This document shows positions 48,087-56,066 of a DNA stretch of 64,000 nucleotides, in pieces (positions within the stretch are counted from its first letter, which is position 1; every line of letters starts with the position of its first letter). A program made the position numbers and the translations under genes. Below the pieces are notes generated by a model. The model did no database searches. It was not told the DNA's origin and was given only the letters and a program-made list of their open reading frames with translations. The DNA comes from Terribium retamae (GTDB lineage: Bacteria; Pseudomonadota; Alphaproteobacteria; Rhizobiales; Rhizobiaceae): assembly GCF_022347545.1 (NCBI RefSeq), contig NZ_JAKREW010000019.1, forward strand, positions 37,584 through 101,583, given 5' to 3'.

Positions 48087-48518
48087 ATGACCCGCAGGCA
48101 AACCATACCGTCTGTTTCCGTGGCAGTCGTTCGTGGCGACACGGTGCTATTGGTGAAACGCGCCAGACCGCCTTCCCAGGGGGTCTATGCGTTTCCAGGA
48201 GGCAAGGTCGAGGCGGATGAGAGCCCGGAAGCCGCGGCGGAACGCGAGCTTTTGGAAGAAACCGGCCTTGGCGCAGCCGATTTGCGTCCGCTGACCGAAA
48301 TCTTCATCGACGGCTCTGCCGAAGGCCACCCCGTCGACTATCGCCTGACCGTGTTCGGTGCTCGCTACATCGGAGGCGAAGCCAAAGCCGACGACGATGC
48401 CGAAACGGCCGCCTTCTACACACTTGCCGAGATGGAAACGATGCCGCTGGCCGGCTCCGTCTTTGCCGTCGCCAGGGACCTGCTGCAGCCGAATAAAAAG
48501 CCTTTGGGCGACACCTGA
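48087..48518 (+). CDS. NUDIX hydrolase
   Basis: This 143-residue protein has a full NUDIX box, GGKVEADESPEAAAERELLEETGL, with all conserved residues; NUDIX enzymes cleave nucleoside diphosphate derivatives. A strong ribosome-binding site (ACAGGAAA) precedes the ATG at 48087, so the much longer open frame upstream is rejected. The gene is divergent from SRAP, with a 129-base gap. Confidence 0.92.
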   Translation: MTRRQTIPSVSVAVVRGDTVLLVKRARPPSQGVYAFPGGKVEADESPEAAAERELLEETGLGAADLRPLTEIFIDGSAEGHPVDYRLTVFGARYIGGEAKADDDAETAAFYTLAEMETMPLAGSVFAVARDLLQPNKKPLGDT

Positions 48519-48560
48519 AGGTGCCTTGCCGCGGACAAATAGTTTCTCCACAAAGGCCCT

Positions 48561-48938
48561 ATGATCCGTGTCGTCGCCTCTCTCCTGCTTGGTTTGGCCA
48601 TGGCGGTAGCCATACCAGTCCGTGCTCCGTTGGCGGCGGAGGCTCCGTTTGAACCCGGCTTGATGCGGCTGGCCGAGGTGCTGGGCTCGCTGCATTTTCT
48701 CCGCAACCTGTGCGGCGAGAAAGGGGATCGATGGCGAGACGAGATGGAGAACCTGCTTGCGTCTGAAAATCCGGATCCAGAGCGTCGCGCCAGATTCATT
48801 GCCGCGTTCAATCGCGGCTACCGCTCCTTCTCCAGCACCTACACGCAGTGTACGTCCTCGGCCACCGAAGCGATCAGCCGCTACATGAAGGAAGGCGAGA
48901 GCCTGTCGCGCGACATCGCGTCGCGCTATGGCAATTAG
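48561..48938 (+). CDS. TIGR02301 family secreted protein
   Basis: This 125-residue protein has a signal peptide (VVASLLLGLAMAVAIPVRAPLAAEA) and the family pattern LMRLAEVLGSLHFLRNLC ... WRDEMENLLASE ... FNRGYRSFSSTYTQCTSSATEAISRY, with two cysteines positioned for a disulfide. The family is restricted to Rhizobiales-type bacteria and has no known function. It follows the NUDIX gene after 42 bases. The gap after it (48939-49175) contains two short hairpins (GGCCACTT arms near 48957-48981; GATCCTT arms at 49130-49148) and no gene. Confidence 0.88.
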   Translation: MIRVVASLLLGLAMAVAIPVRAPLAAEAPFEPGLMRLAEVLGSLHFLRNLCGEKGDRWRDEMENLLASENPDPERRARFIAAFNRGYRSFSSTYTQCTSSATEAISRYMKEGESLSRDIASRYGN

Positions 48939-49175
48939 GCACTTTGTTGAGATTCGGCCACTTTAGGTGTTCAAGTGGCCTGTTTCCGGAAATCCGATGC
49001 GTGTGTCTTGGGATTCGGCCCTATACGCCCGGATTAGCAAGCTGTTAACTTTTTCACCATTGTGGCAGCACAGCACCAAACTCCTGTGGTAGGAACCTTA
49101 ATGGGACTTTAAAGGGACGGGTCAAGTTTGATCCTTATTTGAAGGATCGCCGCTTGAACAGGGTGGTAGTTGCGT

Positions 49176-49433
49176 ATGGGACACACAGCCAGCGATATTG
49201 ATGCCCTTGTCAGGGAAGAAAAGCGCCTGACCGCTGTCGAAAGCCACAGCGAGGCCTGGGCCGAAGGGCTCTCGGCGGGTATCGAACCGGACATCATCGC
49301 GGAAGCCGCGCTAGAAACGGCATTTTGCGAGATGTTGCGCGCCAATGGCGAGACCGCAGCCCTTGCCCTGCTCGACAGGATGCGTGAAAAGGTGATTGCT
49401 GGCGCGTTCGAACCCGATCAAATTCGGCATTGA
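49176..49433 (+). CDS. Hypothetical protein (85 aa)
   Basis: The product is acidic, helical and soluble (DIDALVREEKRLTAVESHSEAWAEGLSAGIEPDIIAEAALETAF, ending VIAGAFEPDQIRH). No named family is recognised, but codon use is like its neighbours. GGTGG upstream may be its ribosome-binding site. The frame opens with TTG at 49170; the ATG two codons later is preferred. Confidence 0.7.
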   Translation: MGHTASDIDALVREEKRLTAVESHSEAWAEGLSAGIEPDIIAEAALETAFCEMLRANGETAALALLDRMREKVIAGAFEPDQIRH

Positions 49434-49523
49434 ACCGACGCCAGGCGCCGACCGGCGGAATTGCCTTTCCGCACGCGGCAGCACACCGACCGGGCACTAC
49501 CCGGCAGCATGGAGAGGCGGACC

Positions 49524-50330
49524 GTGAGATTCTCGTCTTTCGACAGACCTTGTGGCCTGGCGGTCGGCGCTGGTTTTCTCGTCCTGGCGCTCGCTGCTCC
49601 ATCCGTTCTTCTGACGGCTCGTCCGGCCATCGCACTCAGCGAAATCAAACACGACGACGTACAGGTTCCCGGCAAGCGCCAGCAAATGGGACCGGAAGCA
49701 CCAAAACCCGGCGCCGTGCCATTGCCGGATCCGATCCAGACCACGCCGCCTGCGAACAGGACAACGCCTCCCGGTCAAGACGAACCAGAGCAGGTGGAGC
49801 CCGCCAAGCCGGGTGAAGGCAGTGGCAATCTTGCACGTCCGCAAATCGACCCGACAGGGTCGCTGCCGCCCGTGCAATATGACTTGGCCAAGCTGCCGGA
49901 ACCCGTGCGGCGCATGCGCGACCTGATCGTCGAGGCCTGCAAGACGGGTGACATAGAAAAGCTCCGCCCGCTGATCGGGATCGGCGATTCGCTTACACAA
50001 CTCTCGCTGACCGACATCGAAGGCGACCCGATCGCCTTCCTCAAAGGCTTATCGGGTGACACCGAGGGCCAGGAAATCCTTGCCATCCTGCAGGAAGTCC
50101 TGGACGCGGGATACGTACAGCTCGACCCCGGCACGCCGCAGGAACTCTATGTCTGGCCCTATTTCTTTGCCTATCCGCTGGCCAAGCTCGATGCCAAGCA
50201 GCGGGTGGAATTGTTCAAGATCGTTACTGCCGGCGATTATGAAGACATGAAGCAGTACGGCACGTACATATTCTACCGGGTCGGCATCACACCCCAGGGC
50301 CGCTGGACCTTCTTCGTCGCGGGCGATTGA
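49524..50330 (+). CDS. Hypothetical secreted protein
   Basis: The GTG at 49524 follows GGAGAGG with seven-base spacing and opens directly on a signal sequence (residues ~8-37, GLAVGAGFLVLALAAPSVLL). The 268-residue product then has a Pro-rich low-complexity stretch (~50-105) and a compact conserved-looking C-terminal domain (~110-268; PVRRMRDLIVEACKTGDIEKLRPLIGIGDS ... ELYVWPYFFAYPLAKL ... GRWTFFVAGD). I do not recognise the family. It is probably periplasmic. Confidence 0.75.
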   Translation: MRFSSFDRPCGLAVGAGFLVLALAAPSVLLTARPAIALSEIKHDDVQVPGKRQQMGPEAPKPGAVPLPDPIQTTPPANRTTPPGQDEPEQVEPAKPGEGSGNLARPQIDPTGSLPPVQYDLAKLPEPVRRMRDLIVEACKTGDIEKLRPLIGIGDSLTQLSLTDIEGDPIAFLKGLSGDTEGQEILAILQEVLDAGYVQLDPGTPQELYVWPYFFAYPLAKLDAKQRVELFKIVTAGDYEDMKQYGTYIFYRVGITPQGRWTFFVAGD

Positions 50331-50411
50331 GGCTGATACTACCCTTCAGAACAAAGTCAGACATTGCTGAAACGAGGCCTGACGGGATGTACCGACCCGC
50401 CGGGCGAGTTT

Positions 50412-50741
50412 TCAGTATCCCCGACCGCGGTAATAGCGTTCGTCGCAGGGTGCGGTGAAGATACGGCCATATCGATCCTGATAGCGGCACATCTCGCGAC
50501 CGCGGTCGCGCGGCTGTGGGCCACCGGACGTTGCCAGAACGGCACCGAGTAGAGCGCCCGCACCAGCACCGATCAAAGTACTTTCCGTATTGCCACCGAT
50601 TGCCTGACCGACAAGCGCACCGCCAGCCGCGCCAAGAGCAGCACCGCCAGTCGCGCGTTGTTGCTGCGGCGTCTGCGAGCAGGCGGTAATGGCCAAGGTC
50701 ATCAGAACCGCCGAAGCAGTCGCAAGTTTCATGAGGCTCAT
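50412..50741 (-). CDS. Glycine-zipper lipoprotein (YMGG-type)
   Basis: The 109-residue product starts with a lipoprotein signal with cleavage before Cys21 (LMTLAITAC). Then comes a glycine-zipper double motif (ATGGAALGAAGGALVGQAIGG and GAGAGALLGAVLATSGG), and a short C-terminal CRYQDRYGRIFTAPCDERYYRGRGY with two cysteines. It resembles YMGG-like outer-membrane lipoproteins. The first ATG is chosen for its GGAGAA ribosome-binding site. Confidence 0.85.
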   Translation of the reverse strand: MSLMKLATASAVLMTLAITACSQTPQQQRATGGAALGAAGGALVGQAIGGNTESTLIGAGAGALLGAVLATSGGPQPRDRGREMCRYQDRYGRIFTAPCDERYYRGRGY

Positions 50742-50832
50742 CAGGCAATTCTCCGTTTATCCATGAGGACTTCGGCGTGAGCTTTAGCGTTCCAACATGA
50801 ACGGAGCCTGTCTAGATTTCCGGGCCCCACAT

Positions 50833-52164
50833 TTAACGGATAATGGCCTCGGAAAATTCGACTGCCGCCCCCTGCGACGGCGTCACGATCTCGCCTTCCC
50901 ACATGACGCGGTTGCCGCGAATGATCGTGCCGACTGGCCAGCCGGTGACTTCCTTGCCGTCATAAGGCGTCCAGCCCGCGCGCGAGCCCGCCTGGGCATT
51001 GGTTATGGTTTCGCGCCGCTTCATGTCCACGACCGTGAAATCGGCATCGTAGCCGGCTGCAATGCGTCCCTTGCGCGCCATGCCGAAAATGCGGTTTGGG
51101 CCGTGGCTGGAAAGATCGACGAAACGCTCGAGCGTGAGCCGGCCGGCATTGACGTGGTCGAGCATGATCGGAACCAGCGTCTGCACGCCGGTCATGCCCG
51201 ACGGCGAGGCCGGATAGGGTTTTGCCTTCTCGGCCAGCGTATGCGGCGCATGATCGGAGCCAAGCACGTCGACGATCCCCTGGCCGATGCCCTGCCAGAT
51301 GCCATCGCGATGACGGGCGGCGCGCACCGGCGGATTCATCTGCAGAAGGGTGCCGAGACGGGCATAATCGTCCGAGCTCATCGTCAGATGGTGCGGCGTC
51401 GCCTCGCAGGTAGCGACATCCTTGTACTGCTGGAGGAAAGTGATCTCTTCCGCGGTCGAGATGTGAAGCACATGGATGCGCGCGCGCGTCTGTCGCGCAA
51501 TCCGCACCAGGCGCTCGGTGCATTGAAGCGCCGCGATCTCGTCACGCCATACCGGATGCGAAGACGGGTCGTTCTCGACCCGCAGGCCAAGCCGCTCTCG
51601 CAGGCGGAATTCGTCTTCCGAGTGGAAGGCAGCGCGGCGACGGGTGTTGCGCAGAATGGACGCAACGCCTTCGTCATCTTCCACCAGCAAATCGCCGGTG
51701 GAAGAACCCATGAACACCTTGATACCGGCAGCCCCGGGCAAGCGCTCCAGTTCTGCAACATCGCCGGCATTGTCGCGCGTACCGCCAACCCAAAAGGCGA
51801 AATCGCAATGCATTCGTCCCGTCGCACGCTTGACCTTGTCGGCAAGCATTGCCTCACTGGTGGTCAGCGGGTTGGTGTTGGGCATTTCGAAGACGGCAGT
51901 GACGCCCCCCAACACAGCGGCGAGAGAGCCGGTCTCCAGGTCTTCCTTGTGCTCAAGGCCTGGCTCTCGGAAATGCACTTGGCTGTCGACGACGCCAGGT
52001 AGTACATGCAGACCAAGGCAGTCGATGGTCTCTCCGGCAGACGCCGTGCCAAGATCGCCGATTGCAGCGATCCTGCCGCCTTTGACGCCGATGTCGCGCC
52101 GGCCGATACCATCTTGATTGACGACGATGCCGCCCTTGAGGATGAGGTCGTATGTCACTGCCAT
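50833..52164 (-). CDS. pyrC: Dihydroorotase (or paralogous amidohydrolase)
   Basis: This 443-residue amidohydrolase has the metal-binding GVVDSQVHFREPGLEHKEDLETGS (HxH type; the usual DxHxH reads DSQVHFRE), HVLHISTAEE and VLGSDHAPHTL. The class I dihydroorotase pattern is clear. It closes carbamoyl aspartate to dihydroorotate in pyrimidine synthesis. In many Rhizobiales pyrC sits after pyrB; here neither pyrB nor plsY is adjacent, so this may be a second dihydroorotase-like gene. The ATG at 52164 is chosen on family fit. Confidence 0.9.
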   Translation of the reverse strand: MAVTYDLILKGGIVVNQDGIGRRDIGVKGGRIAAIGDLGTASAGETIDCLGLHVLPGVVDSQVHFREPGLEHKEDLETGSLAAVLGGVTAVFEMPNTNPLTTSEAMLADKVKRATGRMHCDFAFWVGGTRDNAGDVAELERLPGAAGIKVFMGSSTGDLLVEDDEGVASILRNTRRRAAFHSEDEFRLRERLGLRVENDPSSHPVWRDEIAALQCTERLVRIARQTRARIHVLHISTAEEITFLQQYKDVATCEATPHHLTMSSDDYARLGTLLQMNPPVRAARHRDGIWQGIGQGIVDVLGSDHAPHTLAEKAKPYPASPSGMTGVQTLVPIMLDHVNAGRLTLERFVDLSSHGPNRIFGMARKGRIAAGYDADFTVVDMKRRETITNAQAGSRAGWTPYDGKEVTGWPVGTIIRGNRVMWEGEIVTPSQGAAVEFSEAIIR

Positions 52165-52235
52165 CCGCTCCGGCCCTTGTGTGGGAATTGCCAGCGGCTT
52201 ACGTAAAGGCTCTTCGAATTGCAAGATCAGGCCCC

Positions 52236-53120
52236 ATGCCGACAGCCCTTCTCACCGACCGCGCCCTCATCACTGTTTCCGGCCCCGAGGCCGAACACTT
52301 CCTGCAGAATATCCTGACTGTCGATCTCGATCCGCTTGAACAAAGCGAAGCCAAACCAGGCGCACTGCTGGCGCCGCAAGGCAAGATCCTGTTCGATTTC
52401 CTGGTCTCCCGCGCCGGCGAAAATGCCTTGATTCTAGAGTGCCGCGCCGACATCGCCGACGAATTCGTGAAGCGGCTGATGTTCTACCGGCTGCGCGCCA
52501 AGGTGGATATTTCCAAGTGGGAACAGGATGTTATCGCAGTCCGGTGGCAAGCGGATTCAAGCCGTTCAGAAAATGATTCAACTGCTTTCGCCGATGTGTC
52601 GGGAGTTGGCATACGCGACCGCCGATTTGGTCTTCCGGTCTTGCGCTTCTACGAAACGCCGTTGCCCGCAGCGGATGCTACCCAGAACGAGTGGCATGCC
52701 TTCCGCCTGTCACAAGGCGTGGCGGAAAGTGGTCTCGACTATGCCTTGAACGATGCTTTTCCGCATGATGTTCTGCTCGATCAGTTGGACGGCGTCGGCT
52801 TCAAGAAAGGCTGTTTCATTGGCCAAGAAGTGGTCTCGCGCATGCAGCATCGCGGCACTGCACGCCGCCGCGTGCTGCTGGTGGAAGCTGCCAGCACCCT
52901 GCCCGCTTCTGGCACTGAACTTACAGTCGATGGCCGCCCGGTCGGCACCCTCGGCTCGACCTCCGGCAAACATGGCTTGGCCATTGCCCGCATTGATCGC
53001 GTCAAGGCCGCAATGGATGCCAACCAGGAAATCAAGGCCGATAACGTTGCCGTGTCGCTCACCATTCCTGGCTGGGCGCGTTTCACGTTCCCCGAAATCG
53101 CTGGCGCGGAAGACGCCTGA
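52236..53120 (+). CDS. ygfZ: YgfZ/GcvT-domain folate-binding protein
   Basis: This 294-residue protein has the GcvT-like fold with the YgfZ signature KGCFIGQEVVSRMQHRGTARRRVL (the KGC[YF]xGQE motif). YgfZ supports iron-sulfur enzyme maturation in a folate-dependent manner. The ATG at 52236 is divergent from pyrC with a 71-base gap. The stop overlaps the next gene (TGATG), so the two are coupled. Confidence 0.9.
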   Translation: MPTALLTDRALITVSGPEAEHFLQNILTVDLDPLEQSEAKPGALLAPQGKILFDFLVSRAGENALILECRADIADEFVKRLMFYRLRAKVDISKWEQDVIAVRWQADSSRSENDSTAFADVSGVGIRDRRFGLPVLRFYETPLPAADATQNEWHAFRLSQGVAESGLDYALNDAFPHDVLLDQLDGVGFKKGCFIGQEVVSRMQHRGTARRRVLLVEAASTLPASGTELTVDGRPVGTLGSTSGKHGLAIARIDRVKAAMDANQEIKADNVAVSLTIPGWARFTFPEIAGAEDA

Positions 53121-53740
53121 TGGCGGCGGATCGTGTGGGCGCACCACCACGCGCCTGGCAGCGCATGCTGTCGGGACGGCGCTTGGATCTGCTCGATCCT
53201 TCCCCACTCGACATCGAAATTGGCGATATAGCGCATGGTCTCGCCCGTGTTGCACGCTGGAATGGCCAAACCTCTGGTGATCATGCCTTTTCAGTGGCCC
53301 AACATTCCCTGCTGGTGGAGGAGATTTTTCGCGCGATAGTACCTGCTGCGTCTCCGGCGGCTCAGTTGGCAGCACTGCTGCATGATGCGCCGGAATATGT
53401 GATCGGCGACATGATCTCACCGTTCAAATCCGTCGTCGGCGGCGGATACAAATCCTGCGAGGAACGTCTCCAGCAAGCCATCCATCTGCGCTTCGGTTTG
53501 CCTGCTGCCATCGCGCAGGGTCTGAAAAAAGACATCAAGCGCGCGGATCAGATCGCAGCCTATTTCGAGGCGACGGCGCTGGCCGGTTTCGGATTGGCTG
53601 AAGCGGCTGAGTTCTTCGGCCGCCCACGCGGATTTTCCGCTGACCATTTCGACCTATCGCCCAAACCGGCACGACAGGTCGAGACAGCCTTCATGGCCCG
53701 CTTCCAAATGATTGAAAGCGATCTGCGACAACCTGCTTAG
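53120..53740 (+). CDS. HD domain phosphohydrolase (YfbR-like)
   Basis: This 206-residue protein has the HD metal-binding residues: His in SGDHAFSVAQHSLLVEE, HD in ALLHDAPEYVIGDMISP, and later Asp in IKRADQIAAYFEA. The YfbR relatives are 5'-deoxynucleotidases. It is coupled to ygfZ by a one-base overlap. Confidence 0.9.
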   Translation: MAADRVGAPPRAWQRMLSGRRLDLLDPSPLDIEIGDIAHGLARVARWNGQTSGDHAFSVAQHSLLVEEIFRAIVPAASPAAQLAALLHDAPEYVIGDMISPFKSVVGGGYKSCEERLQQAIHLRFGLPAAIAQGLKKDIKRADQIAAYFEATALAGFGLAEAAEFFGRPRGFSADHFDLSPKPARQVETAFMARFQMIESDLRQPA

Positions 53741-54054
53741 GCTTCGACAAAGCGCAATCCGACGACGCCAACGATAATGAGGGCAATACAGCCAAGCCTG
53801 AGCGGCGTCGCCGGGTCGCCAAACAACACAATACCAAGGGTTGCGATGCCAACCGCGCCGATGCCTGTCCAGACTGCGTAGGCGGTGCCGGCAGGCAGGT
53901 GGCGCATCGCGAAAGTCAGCACGAAAACACTCAGCAGCGCGAAGAAAATGCCGCCAACGCTTGGCCAGAACCGCGTCCAGCCTTCGGCATATTTCAGCGA
54001 AACACCCATCGCGATTTCAACGACACTCGCGACAAGAAGCAGCAACCAAGCCAT
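53737..54054 (-). CDS. SMR transporter, SugE/Gdx type
   Basis: This 105-residue protein has four transmembrane segments and the essential Glu13 in LLLLVASVVEIAMGVSLKY. The LPAGTAYAVWTGIGAVGIATLGIVLFGDPATPLRL stretch follows the SugE/Gdx guanidinium exporter pattern rather than EmrE, so guanidinium export is likely but unproven. It overlaps the HD gene end by four bases. An HxlR regulator is divergent. No guanidine riboswitch is seen upstream. Confidence 0.88.
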   Translation of the reverse strand: MAWLLLLVASVVEIAMGVSLKYAEGWTRFWPSVGGIFFALLSVFVLTFAMRHLPAGTAYAVWTGIGAVGIATLGIVLFGDPATPLRLGCIALIIVGVVGLRFVEA

Positions 54055-54081
54055 TCGGCCCTCCTTTGATATTCTGATGCA

Positions 54082-54138
54082 GGCTCATTTGTGATAACAG
54101 GAACCAAAGGACAATTACGCACCTTTTGGTGCCTATGA
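54082..54138. promoter_or_regulatory. Candidate HxlR operator between SMR and hxlR genes
   Basis: GGAACCAAAGG (near 54100-54110) is mirrored imperfectly by CCTTTTGGTGCC (54122-54133), with outer GGCTCAT/ATGAG halves. On the plus strand TTGTGA (54089-54094) and CAATTA (54112-54117) are 17 bases apart and could be the hxlR promoter, overlapping the dyad. This arrangement suits autoregulation of hxlR and control of the pump. Confidence 0.5.
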
Positions 54139-54145
54139 GTTTTCG

Positions 54146-54517
54146 ATGGCAGAACCAAATGTTTATGATTCCACCTGTTCTGCACGAGACGCGCTGGAAC
54201 TGATCGCGTCCAAATGGGCGATGCTGATCCTGCCGGCCTTATCCGCAGGCCCGATGCGCAACAGTGCGTTGCTGAGGAAAATCGGCGGCATCTCGCAGAA
54301 GATGCTGACGCAGACGCTGAAGGATCTTGAGCGCAACGGGTTGGTGATCCGGCACGATATGCAAACCGTCCCGCCGCATGTCGAGTACCGGCTGAGCGCT
54401 CTCGGCAATTCGCTCAGCGAAGCATTGATCGCGCTAGATCGCTGGGCGGAGCGCCATTCAGGCGATCTCGATGCCGCCCGTGAGCGCTTTGATGCGGGCC
54501 GAACGGAGGGCGTCTAG
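54146..54517 (+). CDS. HxlR family transcriptional regulator
   Basis: This 123-residue winged-helix protein has the HxlR pattern SARDALELIASKWAMLILPALSAGPMRNSALLRKIGGISQKMLTQTLKDLERNGLV. Cys11 near the N-terminus may be a sensor residue, as in some thiol-responsive HxlR members. It is divergent from the SMR pump and probably regulates it. Its stop TAG coincides with the edge of a repeat element. Confidence 0.92.
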   Translation: MAEPNVYDSTCSARDALELIASKWAMLILPALSAGPMRNSALLRKIGGISQKMLTQTLKDLERNGLVIRHDMQTVPPHVEYRLSALGNSLSEALIALDRWAERHSGDLDAARERFDAGRTEGV

Positions 54518-54606
54518 AACTTTCCGCCCTCACGGAAACACTCTAGCTCTTGTTCCTACGCATTCCGGGCGGAATACCGCTGCGTACTTTCCTGGAGTTA
54601 CTCTAG
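54513..54606. repeat. Diverged dispersed repeat between hxlR and rimK-like genes
   Basis: It begins CTAGAAC, contains CACGGAAACACTCTAG, and ends with a tail (ATTCCGGGCGGAATACCGC then CCTGGAGTTACTCTAG) matching the tail of the element at 4947-5048. Its two ends provide the stop codon of hxlR (TAG at 54515-54517) and of the RimK-like gene (complement of CTA at 54603-54605). Confidence 0.75.
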
Positions 54607-56066
54607 CGTCCCTGCCTCTCGAGGCGGTCGAGGAACCACTGCGTCAGCCTGACCCAGACTTCGTCCTTTTCGCCCGTGTCTTCACAGCCGTGGTCGAGGT
54701 TCGGGTTGTCGTTGACCTCGATGACAAAGACGCCGTCCCTGGTTTCCTTCAAGTCGACGCCATAAAGGCCATCGCCAATGCAGCGCGCGGCCTTGACGGC
54801 CGTCTGCACTGCATGCGCAGGAGCGTCCTTCAAGGTGAAGGTCTTGAAGCCGCCTTCATCCGGCTTGCCGGCGCGATCGTGGTTGACGATCTGCCAGTGC
54901 TGCTTGGCCATCAAATACTGCACGGCAAACAGCGGCTCGCCACCGAGCACGCCGATGCGCCAGTCATAGTCGGTGGGGATGAATTTCTGCGCGACGAGCA
55001 GGTCGGAATCTTCCAGCCACTCCGTAGCCAGCTTTTTGAGTTCGCCAAAATCCTTGCATTTCTTGACGCCACGCGAAAAGGCGCTGTCGGGTATCTTGAG
55101 GACAAGCGGGAAGCCGAGTGTGTCGGCTGCCAGCTCCAGATCAGACGGGCCGGCGATCATGACGGTGGGCGGCACCGGCACGTCGTTGAAAGCCATCAGC
55201 TCGTTCAAATAGACCTTGTTGGTGCAACGGATCATCGACAAAGGATCGTCGATGACAGGCATGCCTTCCTGCTGTGCCCGGCGGGCGAAGCGATAGGTAT
55301 GGTTGGAAATCGAGGTCGTCTCTCGGATGAACAAGGCGTCGTAATTGGCGACCTTGGCCAGGTCCTTTTTGGTGATCGGCTCGACCTCGACGCCCATCTT
55401 CTCGGCGATTCGGGCCCAATAGCGCAGTGACGAAATCGCCGAAGGCGGCAGTTGCTCGTGCGGATCGACCAGTGTCGCGAAAGTATAGCGTGCCGGCATC
55501 CGTGCCTTGCTGTCGCGCCATTCGCGGCCAGTATAGACATCAAGGCATTCGAGGAAGCGCTTTTCCTCTTCATCGTTCATGCGGGCCAGGGGATAAAATC
55601 CGATCTTGCGGATCGTCGCCCATTCGCCGGCATCGGTGATGGCCACTTCCAGAGCCGGCGCTCGGAACCAGTCGAACAACAGTTTGGCGAAACGGTCCCA
55701 AGCCTTGCCGGGACCGATACCGAAGAAGATGTGAACCTTGGCCGGAAAGGCGCCACCGAGATCCTTACGGCACTTGTTCAGCGCCAATTCCAGTTCCGGC
55801 AACGCATGTTCGTAGAGCTTGCGCTCGGAGAGGTCGATCATCGTCTCGACGGTCGGGATGACCTTATGGCCACGCGAACTTGCCAGCAGCGAGGCGTAAT
55901 AGCCGCGGCTCTGATAGTCATAGCGGTTGGAAAGATTGATCACCTTCGGACGTTGGCCGCGAAACAGGGACGGATGGGCCAGATAATCGCGGTTGGTGAT
56001 GACTTTGTGCGGCGTTGCCACCTGGTCGAGATCGTTCTGCCTGCCAGTGAGGATGACCCAGGTCAT
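54603..56066 (-). CDS. RimK-like ATP-grasp ligase with RLAN N-terminal domain
   Basis: The 487-residue protein has an N-terminal RLAN-type domain (~1-170; VILTGRQNDLDQVATPHKVITNRDYL ... RGYYASLLASSRGH) and a C-terminal ATP-grasp domain (~215-480): the lysine-containing FPLVLKIPDSAFSRGVKKC, LVAQKFIPTDYDWRIGVL, and the magnesium-binding IEVNDNPNLDHG. ATP-grasp enzymes of this type join amino acids to peptides or proteins; the substrate here is unknown. It is coupled by a four-base overlap to the GNAT-C39 gene, so the two proteins should work together. Confidence 0.9.
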   Translation of the reverse strand: MTWVILTGRQNDLDQVATPHKVITNRDYLAHPSLFRGQRPKVINLSNRYDYQSRGYYASLLASSRGHKVIPTVETMIDLSERKLYEHALPELELALNKCRKDLGGAFPAKVHIFFGIGPGKAWDRFAKLLFDWFRAPALEVAITDAGEWATIRKIGFYPLARMNDEEEKRFLECLDVYTGREWRDSKARMPARYTFATLVDPHEQLPPSAISSLRYWARIAEKMGVEVEPITKKDLAKVANYDALFIRETTSISNHTYRFARRAQQEGMPVIDDPLSMIRCTNKVYLNELMAFNDVPVPPTVMIAGPSDLELAADTLGFPLVLKIPDSAFSRGVKKCKDFGELKKLATEWLEDSDLLVAQKFIPTDYDWRIGVLGGEPLFAVQYLMAKQHWQIVNHDRAGKPDEGGFKTFTLKDAPAHAVQTAVKAARCIGDGLYGVDLKETRDGVFVIEVNDNPNLDHGCEDTGEKDEVWVRLTQWFLDRLERQGR

